This document shows positions 13,170-25,412 of a stretch of 64,000 nt of DNA, piece after piece. Below the pieces are notes generated by a model, which was not told the origin of the DNA, made no database searches, and worked only from the letters and a program-made list of their open reading frames with translations. The stretch comes from Sipunculus nudus. Its lineage: Eukaryota > Annelida > Sipuncula > Golfingiida > Sipunculidae. The stretch spans positions 37,064,676 through 37,128,675 of the forward strand of contig CM049311.1 in NCBI GenBank assembly GCA_026874595.1, read 5' to 3'. Position 1 is the first letter of the stretch. Each line of letters begins with the position of its first letter. The translations under genes were made by a program, and so were the position numbers.

Positions 13170-16100
13170 ATATGACAAGACAGGTGTAACCCATTTACAA
13201 ATATCATTTTTTTTTATAAATCATAACTCGATGTTAACAGCCGAAGAACATGTGCACATCTGTGATTAGGACTAATGTTGTGCAAAAATTGAGAACAAAC
13301 ACGGAAAGAGACTGAAGAAAGAAATAACAAAGAAAATCATTTTGTAATCGATAGTTTTACACTCTTGGGGACCTAGGAATATCCTACCACATAAACATTT
13401 TGACCCTACTATTAATATAGAGAATTCATCGACCCCAATAATCTAAACGGCCAGGCCTAGGAGCCCTTCCAAAAACATGAAAATCCGAATTTATGTTTTG
13501 AAAACCCTGGAAACCTTGAAATGAAATATAATGAAACAAATTGTGAGAACACTATTATTGACCCAACATAAATTAAATGAAACTGTTCCTGAAGTCCTGT
13601 GTATCGCGTTCCTCGAGTGTCCCATTGTTCACAGGATCACAAACTTGTGCGTTAAGAGGAAGGCGATCACTTAACTATGTGTCATGTGAACATTCGCAAC
13701 CATTGGAGATACATATAAGGGGTGTTAATTAGACAAAAATCAATTTTATCGTTTCATTTAATAGGCCATTTTTTCCTACCTTGTGTCCTACACGCTTAAC
13801 ATCGGAAAAAACATTTTTTGCCTTCACAAACTATAAGCCTCTCTTTATTTGTCACAAACACCAAACATTTATTATGGAATCTTCATAACATCCAAATTTT
13901 GGGTAAAATATGTTGTGGAAAATTTGTATAAGTTACGTACCTGTAATTATATCTGAAATAAGAACACTTAAGAAAATGAAAATCATTCATATTTTGTGAT
14001 CTAACAAATTAATATTTTAGCCATCTGCACGCCTAATAACAGGACTGTCCTTCCAGATTATTTAGTCGTGACCACCGTCCGTGATAAAGTGAAATACATA
14101 TAACTGTGGGGTGAGATCCAAGCTAGCCGTGATAACCCGACTCAGTTGGCAATGATAATTGGGCTGGTTAAGCTACTTGAGTCGTAACACAAGCAATATA
14201 TAGGAATGCATCGCAGTAGTATTCCATCATGTTGAATTCATATTGTGGTAAACAGTCCAGAACCTTAACATTATGCTACTGTAACCCCGTTTCTATGGTA
14301 GTGAGTCATTTCCTGTATCGCGTACAAGTTGGCTGCGTCCAGGAACCCGTGCGAGCCATGCCTGTATTAATGCGGTCAGAAATTCAACAATCATATCATG
14401 TGGAGGGGTTTACCAATATGCTGAGTTAATACGGAACTTTTCTCGCTCATGTTAATTTGGTGTTGTTACAAGGTATACTAAAATGCTAACGTTTAGTCTG
14501 GTGTTTGTCAATTGACAGTGTACCTTTAGGCCATGAAGCGTTGTCAAAAATGATGACAATATTATGAGTTTATATAATAATATAATGAGTTTCTCAGACC
14601 TATATTTAAAGGCACTCTGACAGCAATTAGCCTGGTCGTAATGTCAGAGGGCCGGTATAGCGATAGATCAAAGCAAAATTGAGTTTAGTATTTTTCCCGG
14701 TTAGGAATCTACTCTAAAACAAAATATATTAATCCTATCGACGACAGACAAGGGTAATGATCATATGCAAAACCAAACTTATTAAACAGAAATGTATGTC
14801 TGCCACATTATACCGTTTGAAAACCTTTAAAAAAAGTAAGATTTCGCTAAACCCCTTCGCGAATGACTTTGCTTTGCAAAGCCCCCTGATCACGCTCGCA
14901 AGTGGTGCGGCCGATATCTTATCAGCCAAACAAATCGTTCAGTAGCTTAAACTGTTTACATGCCAAATATACATGAATACATGCAATGAATAGTTCATTA
15001 GGTTATGTGCTAATCAAAATTAGGCAGGGTGACAGCCCTCTGCCTGTGGTGTAGAAAGTTTTTCTTTTTAATTTAGGCCGAAATGTTGCAATAATTTTTT
15101 ATTTTATTTCTTGTGTATATGTCATTTCCCCAGAATATTTAGGTCGACAAAAAAAGCGTGGTCACCCACAACGCTCTCACCGCAAATCCCGCCCCTACTG
15201 GAAGCCACCTGTCTTGTGTCCCCAGGGTATTAAGTCCTCTCACATATTAATTAAACCCTCATGGATTTCTGCAGCATGTTTATTCTAACCACGTGCCGCC
15301 AGAGACACGAAACACGCAAGGTTGATGTTTCATTAGCATCCGAAACTCGGTGATCAGCCTAAATTTAAATAACGAACGGAATGGGATTTGCTATGGTTGG
15401 CTTTTTGTTTGCGAGGTTTTAAAATTTCTGATATATGAGAATGGAAATTTATCACAATGAAACCATTGTGAATAAGATGCGTCATCTAAACAGGTTAACT
15501 GTCATATATAATCATAGCCTTATTGGCATTTTATGAATGTAATCAAAGCGACTACGAAAAGAAAAAGGATTATTTGAAATAATAACATCTATGTTATGTT
15601 ACCTGAAATCAAGGATTGACATAATAATACCAGAAAGTTGAAATCATCTGATTATCGGGGCTAAGACTTATTACTCCTTTTCAATGGTCCTCGTCAAATT
15701 GTTAAGCTTTAGCGAGCACATTAAATAATCTGATATTGGATATAGGCCTGCTATGTGAAGGTTACTCATGGTACGATCACGAAAACAGAACCCTCGCGAA
15801 ACAAGGAACAAAATGAAAGTCGCGAAAAATTAGCATTCCGAATATGAAGTCAAACACAGTATCCGCTCCGAAATGGCCCTAATGACAGTGAATGAATTTA
15901 ATTTCTGCAGGTTGATCAACGGTCAGCTCATGACCTGGGGGCCCCTCCCTGGATACGGGGTCTTGATCAAGTGGTCCAGGACACGCAGAGCAAACAACTT
16001 CCTATTAAGCTTAGCTCTCATTCCGGTCACCGATTGCTTCCTGTGGTCAGTCAAGTCTCCGTTCACGTAAGTCCTGGTCGAGCGTACAAGATTCAACAGG

Positions 16101-16360
16101 TGGCCAGCTTGACAGGTCCTGAATGGTGACTTGTTTATGGTCATTTATCTTTGGTCATATATTCATTTTATCTGTAGGAATTGGTAAATAAATTCAGATT
16201 TTAAGTTGAAGTTCATGCTTAATATTTTAATAGATAAATCCGATTTTTAATTTCATTACTAGAAATTTTGATGGCTAAGCTTTAATTTTATGGGTTATCT
16301 CAAATAATACTGACCAAAGGTTCTTCTTATGGTATACCCTTCGCGGTCCTCAATCCTCAT
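13170..16360. other. Apparently non-coding stretch
   Basis: AT-rich; the frames at 14229-14429 and 15873-16144 have no recognisable domain and no matching splice context. Confidence 0.55.
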
Positions 16361-16368
16361 ACTATCAA

Positions 16369-17116
16369 CAGGGCCTCCGAGAGGGGGGGGGGGGGGGGGG
16401 GAGGGCAGCCGGTGGACCGAAAAGGGGCCCGGGCTGGCGACAAATTTCCAAGAAGGCTTAAAAAAGTCGGAAGTATGGAAGACTTATCTAAATTATTTAT
16501 TTAAGTGACATATTGTTCTTAATCCGGATTTTGGAATGCAAAGAAAGGGCCCGGCCGACCAGGATTTTTACAGGACCCTATGATATGCATGAACATTATA
16601 TTTTTAACGTGTATATATAAAGTGGGACTAGTTGTTAAAGGGGACCCTATAGTGAATATATTGTCCAATAAAAAGCTTGTAACTGAAAATAAGGAAGACT
16701 TTTTTTTTGCAATAACTTATACATGTTTTGAATCAGGGAGGTCTATTGGGCCCGGGCCACCAAGGAGTTGTATTGCATGGGCCCGGGGACTATGTATATT
16801 TCATTTGGTTGTATGTTACATGGTTTCAATCAGGAGGATGTGAGGTGGCCTTAGGAGGCCAAAGGATTTATCAGTCTAAAAATTACTTTAAAGGACAATT
16901 TTTTTTTGGTTTGTGTGTATCTTTTTGTATGACTTAGACCATGCAGGACCGTTCAAAGGGGCTCGGGCCGGCCAAAGTTTTCTGGCGAAGTTGGACGTAA
17001 ATACATAAAATATGGAATATGTTTAATTTGTTTTTAAGGGATATACTGCTTTTAATCCAGACTGATCGCTGCGAGGTTGGGGGGGGGGGGTGTTAAAGGG
17101 GGCCCGGCCTGGTGAA

Positions 17117-17173
<57 letters not shown>

Positions 17174-17275
17174 ATAATTATTATTATTATAATAAATTTA
17201 ATTATAGTGCTTGGCGGGGGCAGGGGCCCGGCAACGTTTTTGTACCACCTTAAAAGAATCCTCTCGGAGGCCCTG
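16369..17275. mobile_element. hAT-like non-autonomous element, 907 bp
   Basis: Terminal inverted repeats CAGGGCCTCCGAGAGG (left) and CCTCTCGGAGGCCCTG (right) are perfect over 16 bp. They are flanked by 8-bp near-duplicates ACTATCAA (16361-16368) and ACTATATA (17276-17283), the hallmark of hAT-type insertion. The interior repeats GGGCCCGG-like blocks several times and includes poly(G) and TA tracts. No transposase frame is present. Confidence 0.78.
17120..17195. repeat. TA then TAA/ATT microsatellite inside the hAT-like element
   Basis: About 25 TA units followed by ATAATAATTATTATTAT. Confidence 0.95.
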
Positions 17276-17283
17276 ACTATATA

Positions 17284-20224
17284 AATTATGTGATATGACC
17301 ACGCATTCCCCGGCAATGATAAATGTTTTATTAAAATCTCGCACCATACATTCGTGTAAAACTAGTGTACCATTTCATTGGTTCAATTGCCTAATTCATG
17401 ATTCATTAAATATTTGCTGGAGAGGGTCTCGGATGGGTTGTGCTGGTTTGGCTCCTGGCTTTCTTACCCACGTTTCCTCCTGTTCATCTGTTCTGTTAGG
17501 ATGTGACATTATTCGTCAGGAGTAATTACGTTTTCGCTGGTTTGGTTTATTGTTCGTTGGTTGGTTTGTTACCAACCTTTATTTTTACATAGTTATATAT
17601 ATACTAGTATATGAACGGATTTTCATTATATTTTAAGGTATTACCTTAGAACCTTATGATAAGCTTATAATACGATGGCGAGATGTAAACATGACTTATA
17701 TTTTCATGTTATAAAAAATGCTTGCAACCACAATCTTCCTAGCAGATATTTAAAGTCTGTAAAGTTTATCATCAATATTAAATGCACAGTCGGGTAGCCC
17801 TGGGAAGTGCGCATGGCCCCCCGGAGCACCACCCTAGGGCCCCCGGGCTTGCTACGCTCCTGGTAAAAATGAAGCACTGGTCTCTTTATTGCAGGTGCAG
17901 GTAGTTATATGCCATTCAGTATATTCTATGTCAGCTTCACGCTATGTACACACTCATATACGATTATCCGGCCACGTCAACGATGACGACAACTACAGTG
18001 CGTTTTGGGAGTACACGTTTATCCGACAAAATCTAAAATCGGAGGTCAAATCGCATGTATTTTGTTCATCACAATCGATCTGCAGGCCAACGGTATCTTT
18101 TTAAATATTGCCTTTGACCTATATAACGGTGTCGAAATGAAGATGAAGAAGTAAAGGGATATACTGGGTCCATTTTAAGAATCAAAGACGGAGACAGGAA
18201 GGAACATATCAGAATTTATTTCATACACATTGTGAAAAGATTGGTTTAGATAATTATCGCATATATAAAACTGTTCTCTGTCTCTCATTTTAACACTTTA
18301 AGCTGATATTTTGCCTTTTCGAGGCACTTAAGTGGTCTTAAAATTACAATGCTGGGAAAAGATGCCCGTGCATGGTAGTAGTGACGTCATTTTATTGGAG
18401 TGGCGCCGTACAATTATGTCCGCCAACGGCAAAAAAATCACTCACAGACCGATATCAAAAATAGCCGGATAGTACCACATTGTCGTTGCCGTGCCGTGCG
18501 TACACTCCAAAGAATTTTCATACGACCGATTTTTTTTTTTTTTTTTTGCCGTTGCCGCAAAATGCCGGATTGTCATTGTCAGAAAAATGGATGAATGTGA
18601 ACAAAACTTTACGTGCAGAAATCCGGGGGAATATTATGAACTATCGTATTTTAATTAAATGTTAACAGTTCATCTCATGTATCGACACTGCTTCCACCTA
18701 AAGGTAAAGAAAACATATAAAATAGATCCTTTCCATTGCAGAGTTTCTTTACCTCAAGAGATTAAACAAAAGGATTACCAGTTAGTCCGCAAAAGTAAAG
18801 CTCCAGTTAACGAACACATTTAATATCGTCTAATTGGAAGGTCAACATAATGATTCCAGATGGTCAGATAATGTAGCTTGTTTGGTTTCTAAGTTGGCTC
18901 AATCAAGGGGTTCATTATCTTGCGGTTATTAATGATTTTCTCATCATGTTCAGGGCCAATATGTGCATTGGATTAACTATTAGCACCGTTAGTGCGCCGT
19001 GGTAAGACTTCTTTGATTATCTGTGAATTACCTTCTCTTATTACTTATTTTGTACTTTAGCCTGGAGGTATAATTGTTTTGTTGTCGTTGGTTTCTTCGT
19101 TGCTTGGTTACTGTTGTTGTCTAAATGTCTTTTACCCTATAAACTTAGAGTCATTCACTTTAAATCATTACAAAATATCAAAAGGTCAGTGTTTGTTTTA
19201 TCATATATAATTAAAATGTGATAAATTTAGCAAGTATGACTTCTAATTACGAGAATATAGAAACTACCTTCCTATGTAATTTTACCGATGCGGATCGAGA
19301 CGGGAATGAATACTGGTGTAATGTGAACAAAACTTGGATTTTAAGGCAATAAACCAGTATTCAATACCGCTTTCAGTGGACACGGGTGTATATTGAACAC
19401 GGCTTTAGATACAGACCCGCATACCTCAATGGCCATCTCGAGTGAGGAAGAGTCAAAGCGTAAGCTGAACGGGTACCAGCTGTCGTTCCGCTCTCTAATA
19501 ATACTCATTCGTTGCCTTAACGCCAGTAACGGTATAAAATGTAGGTTTAGTAACACTAATTAACTTTTACCAGATTATTTGTATGGATAAATCTGCAAAT
19601 CACCAGATGTGTCCGAGTGAGAGTGGTATACTGGTGTTTTTATCCGTACCATCTGAGGTCTCGGTTATTTTTATACCTGTTCCTTTTCGGCGATGGGTTT
19701 TAGCCATGGACGGACTCTGCAAGTTTCGTCATGATGTATCCCAGATTACCGGTTTATTTTTTAGCTGTCCAGGCGATATTAAACTTAAGAACATTCCATA
19801 TATGTTCTTCTTTCATAATATCTAATATTGTTTATTATTTGTTCCTTCCCCCCCCCCCCCTGTCACGTATAGTCCGTAACCGGGCTGGAATTCTGCAGAT
19901 TTACATAGTATCTAGTTAAGCCTTGATAAGAAGATGGAGGCGGTTACCCCCCGCCAAAAAGAATTTTTTATAATGATACCTGAAATCTTCAATATCATCC
20001 TATTCTCACCACCATCGAAGTATTTTGCTTGATGCAAGTCTTGGTTAAATTATGAAAAAAATACCACTAGAGAATGACTTAATACCAGGTCTCTATGGGC
20101 CAAGAAAAAAGTAAAAAATAAGAAAAAAATATGGAAATCTATAATGTATAACATTAAGAAAATGGAGCTTTTGAGGTAGGTTTTCTTCACGGTCATATCT
20201 TTATCAGTGGCTTTACAGCAAGCT
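17284..20224. other. Apparently non-coding stretch
   Basis: Contains the small inverted repeat at 18.4 kb and a C-run near 19849. An inverted AATACTGGT/ACCAGTATT pair (19308 and 19352) may mark an unresolved element end. Confidence 0.5.
18418..18565. repeat. Small inverted repeat (possible MITE)
   Basis: GCCAACGGCAAAAAAAT near 18423 is the inverse of TTTTTTTGCCGTTGCC near 18540. Borders and target duplication are unclear. Confidence 0.4.
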
Positions 20225-20510
20225 CGTAAACTGCCTTCTATGTAGAATGTATGTGATTTCTGGCTTATATAATATTCTTCGAACATATTGAGAAACTGTA
20301 CGCAAAGGAAGGTTTTTATAACGTCTCTTAGCATTTTCGTAAACACAGTACATGGGGCCATATTGACAAACAAAAAAACCACGTAGTTGGTGGCATAGTT
20401 GAGAAGTTGAAAGGTATCTAACCGCCATTTGGAAAACCCTGGTTCGTCATACTTGTTACCAAATATCTTGCTAAATGTGTTTGGATAATGTTGGCGGCAC
20501 CCTCTCCGAT
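20225..20510 (+). mobile_element. TTAA-flanked MITE family, internal fragment
   Basis: Matches the middle of the family (TATGTGATTTCTGGCT, then CATTTGGAAAACCCTGG, then TTTGGATAATGTTGGCGG). Both terminal repeats are missing and the sequence is more diverged than the other copies. Confidence 0.6.
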
Positions 20511-21198
20511 ATTACAGACACGTGGACTTAAAACTATGGTGTTAGAAACACGTGACCTCGCTTAATCTACCACGAAGGGCCTACATTGTTCCTTCTCCCG
20601 AAACTAATCGTTACTTCCCTGCCAAGGTTACGGCTACCATGGAGACGCATAATCGTGTCTGATCATTTAGGATTATCCGGACGTGAGCTGGCCTGACCTT
20701 ACAATGACAGCGGGTATAAATGACAGGAGTGTCATTAGTAGGGCACCCTGAGAGGATGGGGATCCATGCTGTTCACAGAGTACACTGACAAAGGCGCCAT
20801 CGGGAAGGCTCTAAATGAAGACTTGGTTAATTGTAGTCTCACTGGCCTTGCAGTAATTTACCGGTCATTATGGTCAGCATGGCCGGTGTTCTCAATTACT
20901 GAGCTGAGGGTCTGTTACTGAGTCTATCATGCACTAATTCTGGTTCGGCAAGACAGCAGCCGATCCAAGGTCTAGGAGGTTTGGACGACCCTTCCCCCCC
21001 CCCCCTTTCAGCAGCCGTCGCGAGTCTTTAAATGATTTCATATATTGTGCCCCCCCCCCTCCCCTCCATTTTCTGTACCGAAAGACCTTTCACGGACTAG
21101 CACTCGAGTCCGAAGTCGAGTCCACTTTTTTCAGGGACTCTGGATCAAACTTGGAATCGGGGATCGGGACTTGGACTCAGACTCGTAACTGGGGATGC

Positions 21199-21306
21199 TA
21201 AGTCTAGGCGCCTCCAGCTTAGGAACATCTTATGATGTATGGTGGTAGACACAGACTGGCCAAGTCGTTATCTTTTATATAAGGCCTTCGGGAGGAATAT
21301 TTTTTA
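21199..21306 (+). repeat. Direct repeat, about 107 bp, left copy
   Basis: TAAGTCTAGGCGCCTCCAGC to TTCGGGAGGAATATTTTTT; matched by 22164-22272 in the same orientation (about 85-90 percent by eye). Confidence 0.75.
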
Positions 21307-21766
21307 TTAAAGGTGCCCATTCACCTACATTTTGTAAAAGAATATATGTGATTTCTGGTTTCCTCTGTGTATATATTAATAATCTTTGAGTAATTCTGGC
21401 TATGAAAAGTTCTTATAAGGCCTCCGTAAAGGATGTATGAACTTGTTTATCAACAACATGTTTATAAACAAAACAATGTTTACAAACGGGAAACAGGTGG
21501 TAGGTTGCATACATGCAGAGGTAGAAAGGTCACTTGTTGCAAGACGCCATTTGTAAAACTCTGGCCTATCTGACTTGCCACCAGATGCCCTTGTTGAATT
21601 TGTTTGGATTATTTTGGTGGGCCCCTATATATTATAAACACATTGATATTAACAAAACAAGCAGCCTGTGTGCGGTGATATCCACGTTTTCTGGCCTATT
21701 TTTATAAAAGCTCCAAGGTATTACCTTTAGTTTATAAAGGTCAGATAGGTGATTGGGCCCCTTTAA
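21307..21766 (+). mobile_element. TTAA-flanked MITE family, best-preserved copy
   Basis: Begins TTAAAGGTGCCCATTCACCT at 21307 and ends AGGTGATTGGGCCCCTTTAA at 21766. The two ends are near-perfect 20-bp inverted repeats and TTAA is present at both borders, as expected for piggyBac-type TTAA insertion. No coding capacity. It lies between two 107-bp direct repeats (21199 and 22164). Confidence 0.8.
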
Positions 21767-22163
21767 CATTTTTTTAACTTGTACTTGTACTCGCTTTAGA
21801 GAAATCACGCCGAGTCTATCTCGAATTCAGTAAATAAAAAACATGCGTCCATTTATGATCAGGTTAATTTTAGCACTGAATAGACACTCTCTTTTCACAA
21901 AGGTTCTTCACCCAGCGCCTGGTAAACTGAAAATGCATTTTTGCTTCGGGTCATGTTTACTTGTATGGGTGTTCCTGTTCCCAAGTATGTTTTGCACAGC
22001 CGTGTTATATTTCCTCGCCAGGCCTGGTTGAATGTGGAACAGCCTAGGATTCGGGCAGTGTCATCTTAGGTGTGAGTGCTTTTCTTCTCGCCAGACTGAA
22101 AATGTTGGAAGTCAGTTTTTCATCGGAGCCTATTCATAAGCCTTGACGTGGGTGTCACTGGAG

Positions 22164-22272
22164 TAAGTCTAGGCGCCTCCAGCTGCGGATCGTCTTTTGA
22201 TGTATGTTAGTAGACACAGACTCGCCCAGTCGGTAATCTTTTATTCAGAGCTTTCGGGAGGAATATTTTTTT
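22164..22272 (+). repeat. Direct repeat, about 107 bp, right copy
   Basis: Second copy of the 21199 repeat, 965 bp downstream; both contain AGTAGACACAGACT- or GGTAGACACAGACT-like cores. Confidence 0.75.
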
Positions 22273-23185
22273 GGAACCTTTTTGGGTTTTTTTATTTACA
22301 TTAAAACCATGTATATTATAATAAATATACTTTATACGTTTTTATAAACTGAAAAAAATGCAGGTATTACGAATACATGAGAATGTTTCGTGTATGAACA
22401 TGACGAGAATTCTTTAGTATCATAATGTAAATTATAATGTTGTATTTCAGTCATATTATCACCTAGACCAAACCTTAATACATGAGGCAGATTAGGCCTA
22501 ATTTGATTGTGCATTAAAAGATAAAACAATTAAATTCGTAATCAACTGATATTAAGCAAGAATCATAATAGCCTTATAGCATGCAGGCAATGTATAGCCT
22601 ACAAGACTTTCTCCACACTAAAGTTCATGCTTTCTATAATATCAACACAGATAGTTATTCCAATAACGACAGAACAAACTGAATCTAGGAAGAATTAGAA
22701 ATATTTTCATTGATATTATATTACAATATCATGACATCACCACGTGCTCCCGCAGCCAAAACAATCGACTAGCGTGCGTTCGATTATAATATATTCTGTA
22801 GCGGTATCAGTCTTGCCCCTCCAGAAACAAGACGCTAATGAAAAATATTAAATAGACTATGGATGCTGTATTGATGATTGCTGTAATTCTGTGAAAATTT
22901 CCGTTTTTTTACATACAAAATCTAACGGTTTATATAGATCAGTCTGCATCATGTTCCACAAAACAGATCAAAACCCTATGTTTACTTTTCAAGGACACCC
23001 ACTACATGTGCGATAAAAACGTTTAATAATAAATAAGACCAAGCCTAGATTTGCTATTGTTGTTTCATGATTGGCATCTAAAACGCATCCATAATATACT
23101 TGTCATGATAATTAAAAAGTTATATGCGTCCGTGAAACATTGGTGGTCAAAATTATAGCAGGCATAGGCCTATCAGACATGGGGT
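22273..23185. other. No recognisable feature
   Basis: AT-rich sequence with no repeat or exon recognised. Confidence 0.55.
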
Positions 23186-23335
23186 AATAGTAAAAAGTAA
23201 TAGTAATAGTAATAGACTATTACAGCTTTTTCCATGTAATAGTAATAGTAATAGTAATAGACTCAAAAATTTTAGCTGTAATAGTAATAGTAATAGAAAC
23301 AGAAGGCAAAGTAATAGAGTAATACATATTACTTT
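23186..23335. repeat. (TAATAG)n hexanucleotide repeat with inverted segments
   Basis: Runs of TAATAG at 23195, 23227 and 23280; ATAGACTATTACAGCT and AGCTGTAATAGT can pair, so the tract can fold. Confidence 0.9.
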
Positions 23336-23585
23336 CTATTACTTCCTGTGAGCCTCTTGGCCTATAGGAACACAGGATTAATTAACGAAATAAAAATGAG
23401 CCACCACCCTCCTCACACACACACCATTACACATACGCACACATTCATGTTTATACTGAAAAATGAAAACCAACGGAACAGACTACCTGGCCGAAACGGA
23501 CCGTGCAGGGGCCTCGCATGAAAGCAAATTGGTGGGGCAGAGGAAACATGAGCCACCGGCCCCTCCCCCCCCCCCCCCCCCCCCC

Positions 23586-25035
23586 TGAACAATAATAAAA
23601 TTACTGCAGCTTGCTTCATGGACATAAGAAAAGGATTTGACAGCCTAAATCATTCAATTTTATTAAGCAAACTAAAACAATACGGCGTCATCGATACTGA
23701 ACTTATTTGGTTTAAAAATTATTTGTCTATAACAGAAGACAATTAGTATGTGTGAATGGAGAACTCTCTAAAGAGTGTGTTGTGAATAACGTGACCCCTC
23801 AAGGCACAATTCTAGGTCAGGTTTTATTCCTTGTGTATGTTAATGACTTGCCTAAATATTTAAAAGAGAAATGTATGATATATGCGGATGACATCTCAAT
23901 AAATACTTCCTCAGATTCACCCGCTGAGGCGACTAACCGCCTTCAGAAACTTATTGACATCGCTCTTGAGTGGTTACATAATCATCGACTTTGTATAAAC
24001 CCTCTAAAATCCACGGTAATTTTATTCGGCAAAAATCAGAAAACCCGATCTCCCGATTCAGAGATCATTATAAATTATATCACATTACATCCTGTCCAGA
24101 GTACGAAATTATAAGGTATAATCATTGACTCTATAATCTGACTTGGAGAGAGCATATTCAGCTTCTATGCGAAAAATTAAAATCTAAATTAGGAATACTC
24201 TTTCGTCTCAATAAGATACTGTCGACTACCAGCCTGAATTACGTATATTTTGCCCTTTTTCAAAGTCAAATAGATTACTGCATATCTGTTTGGGGCAATT
24301 GTTTTAAATCTTATTTAAATAGAGTCCAAAAGCTTCAGAACAAAGCCGCACGCGTCGTTACAAAAAAAAATTGACAATAACACTTCGTCTGCGTCATTAA
24401 TTAAACAACTAGGTTGGATGACTGTGGAAGAAAGGTATCGGTATTTTTGTGTTCAATTGTATATAAATGTTTGTCTGAAGACGTACCTGAATATTTTAAA
24501 ACTGTTCTCAGGTTGCAACGGATGCCATACGAAACACGATCTTCTGACAGTCATAATTTGATTTTACCGAAGCCCAGGCGTCAACGTTTTAAATCTAGTT
24601 TTAGCTATGCAGGTCCATATCTATGGAATCAACTGCCTTTATCCTTAAAGTATGCCTCAGATCAAGACCATTTTAAGCGTTTATATACATGTTTGATGCG
24701 ATGATAGCACAATTTTATATTATCCTAACTTGTATATTACCATAAATCTACCTTTCATCAATTTCATGAGATTGATATGTATTTTATTTTATTTTATTTT
24801 CAATGTAACGACTATGTTCCATTACTGCATAACATCTTTTATTCGTTCGCGCTATATATTGTACTATGTATTTAATATATATAACACTATGTCATGTTTA
24901 ATCTGTATATGTATGATGTATATTTTATTTATTTTATATGTTCTAACTTTATCCAGGACCCTGTTGAAAACCAGCAAATGTGCTGAATAAAGGCTATCCT
25001 GGTAAAAGATGTTTGAAATAAATAAATAAATAAAA
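23586..25035 (+). mobile_element. Degraded non-LTR retrotransposon (CR1/Jockey-like), 5' truncated
   Basis: The reverse transcriptase is recognisable in pieces: FMDIRKGFDSLNH near 23615, then VTPQGTILGQVLFLVYVNDL and the catalytic IYADD (about 23790-23890). Further pieces are the thumb-like SQIDYCISVWGN near 24265, NKAARVV, and the C-terminal YLWNQLPLSLK near 24620. These lie in three reading frames with at least four breaks (near 23735, 24115, 24360 and 24455), so it cannot encode a working enzyme. The 5' part (endonuclease and ORF1) is absent; the copy begins right after a poly(C) run. The 3' end is an AAAT-repeat tail at 25017-25035, typical of CR1-like LINEs. The clade is an inference. 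Confidence 0.85.
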
Positions 25036-25054
25036 TTCCCCCAACACACCCAAC

Positions 25055-25412
25055 CAGTGTGGAGCGTGGTGGCGTATTGGTTAAGGGCACAGGACTTGTG
25101 ACCGTAAGGTTGTGGGTTCGCGTCCCGTTCTTACCGCCGTCTGCGCTAAGACTCCTAGGCAAAGTCTTTACCACAAGGGTGCGCTCTCTCGACCCAGGAG
25201 TGAATGGGTACTGGTCATGGGAGGAAGGCAAATGTAGAACGATTAACCTTGTAGCGCCTGACATGGCTGCTTGGGTTGTATACACTCCTCAGAGAGCTGA
25301 GAAAAGCTTCAAGAAAGAACAAGCCCGAAAGACCAGGAAGGCAAAGTATAAAGTCGGATGAGACTGACACAGTCGGTGATATCAGACTATAAACCCCCAC
25401 CTTTACCTTTTT
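25055..25412 (+). mobile_element. tRNA-derived SINE
   Basis: An A box (TGGCGTATTGG, 25070-25080) and a B box (GGTTCGCGTCC, 25115-25125) lie 35 nt apart, as in a pol III promoter. They are followed by a roughly 230-bp body and a T-rich end near 25410. The tRNA-like head is too imperfect for a functional tRNA. It starts about 20 bp after the 3' tail of the LINE. The 100-residue open frame across it is not a gene. Confidence 0.78.
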
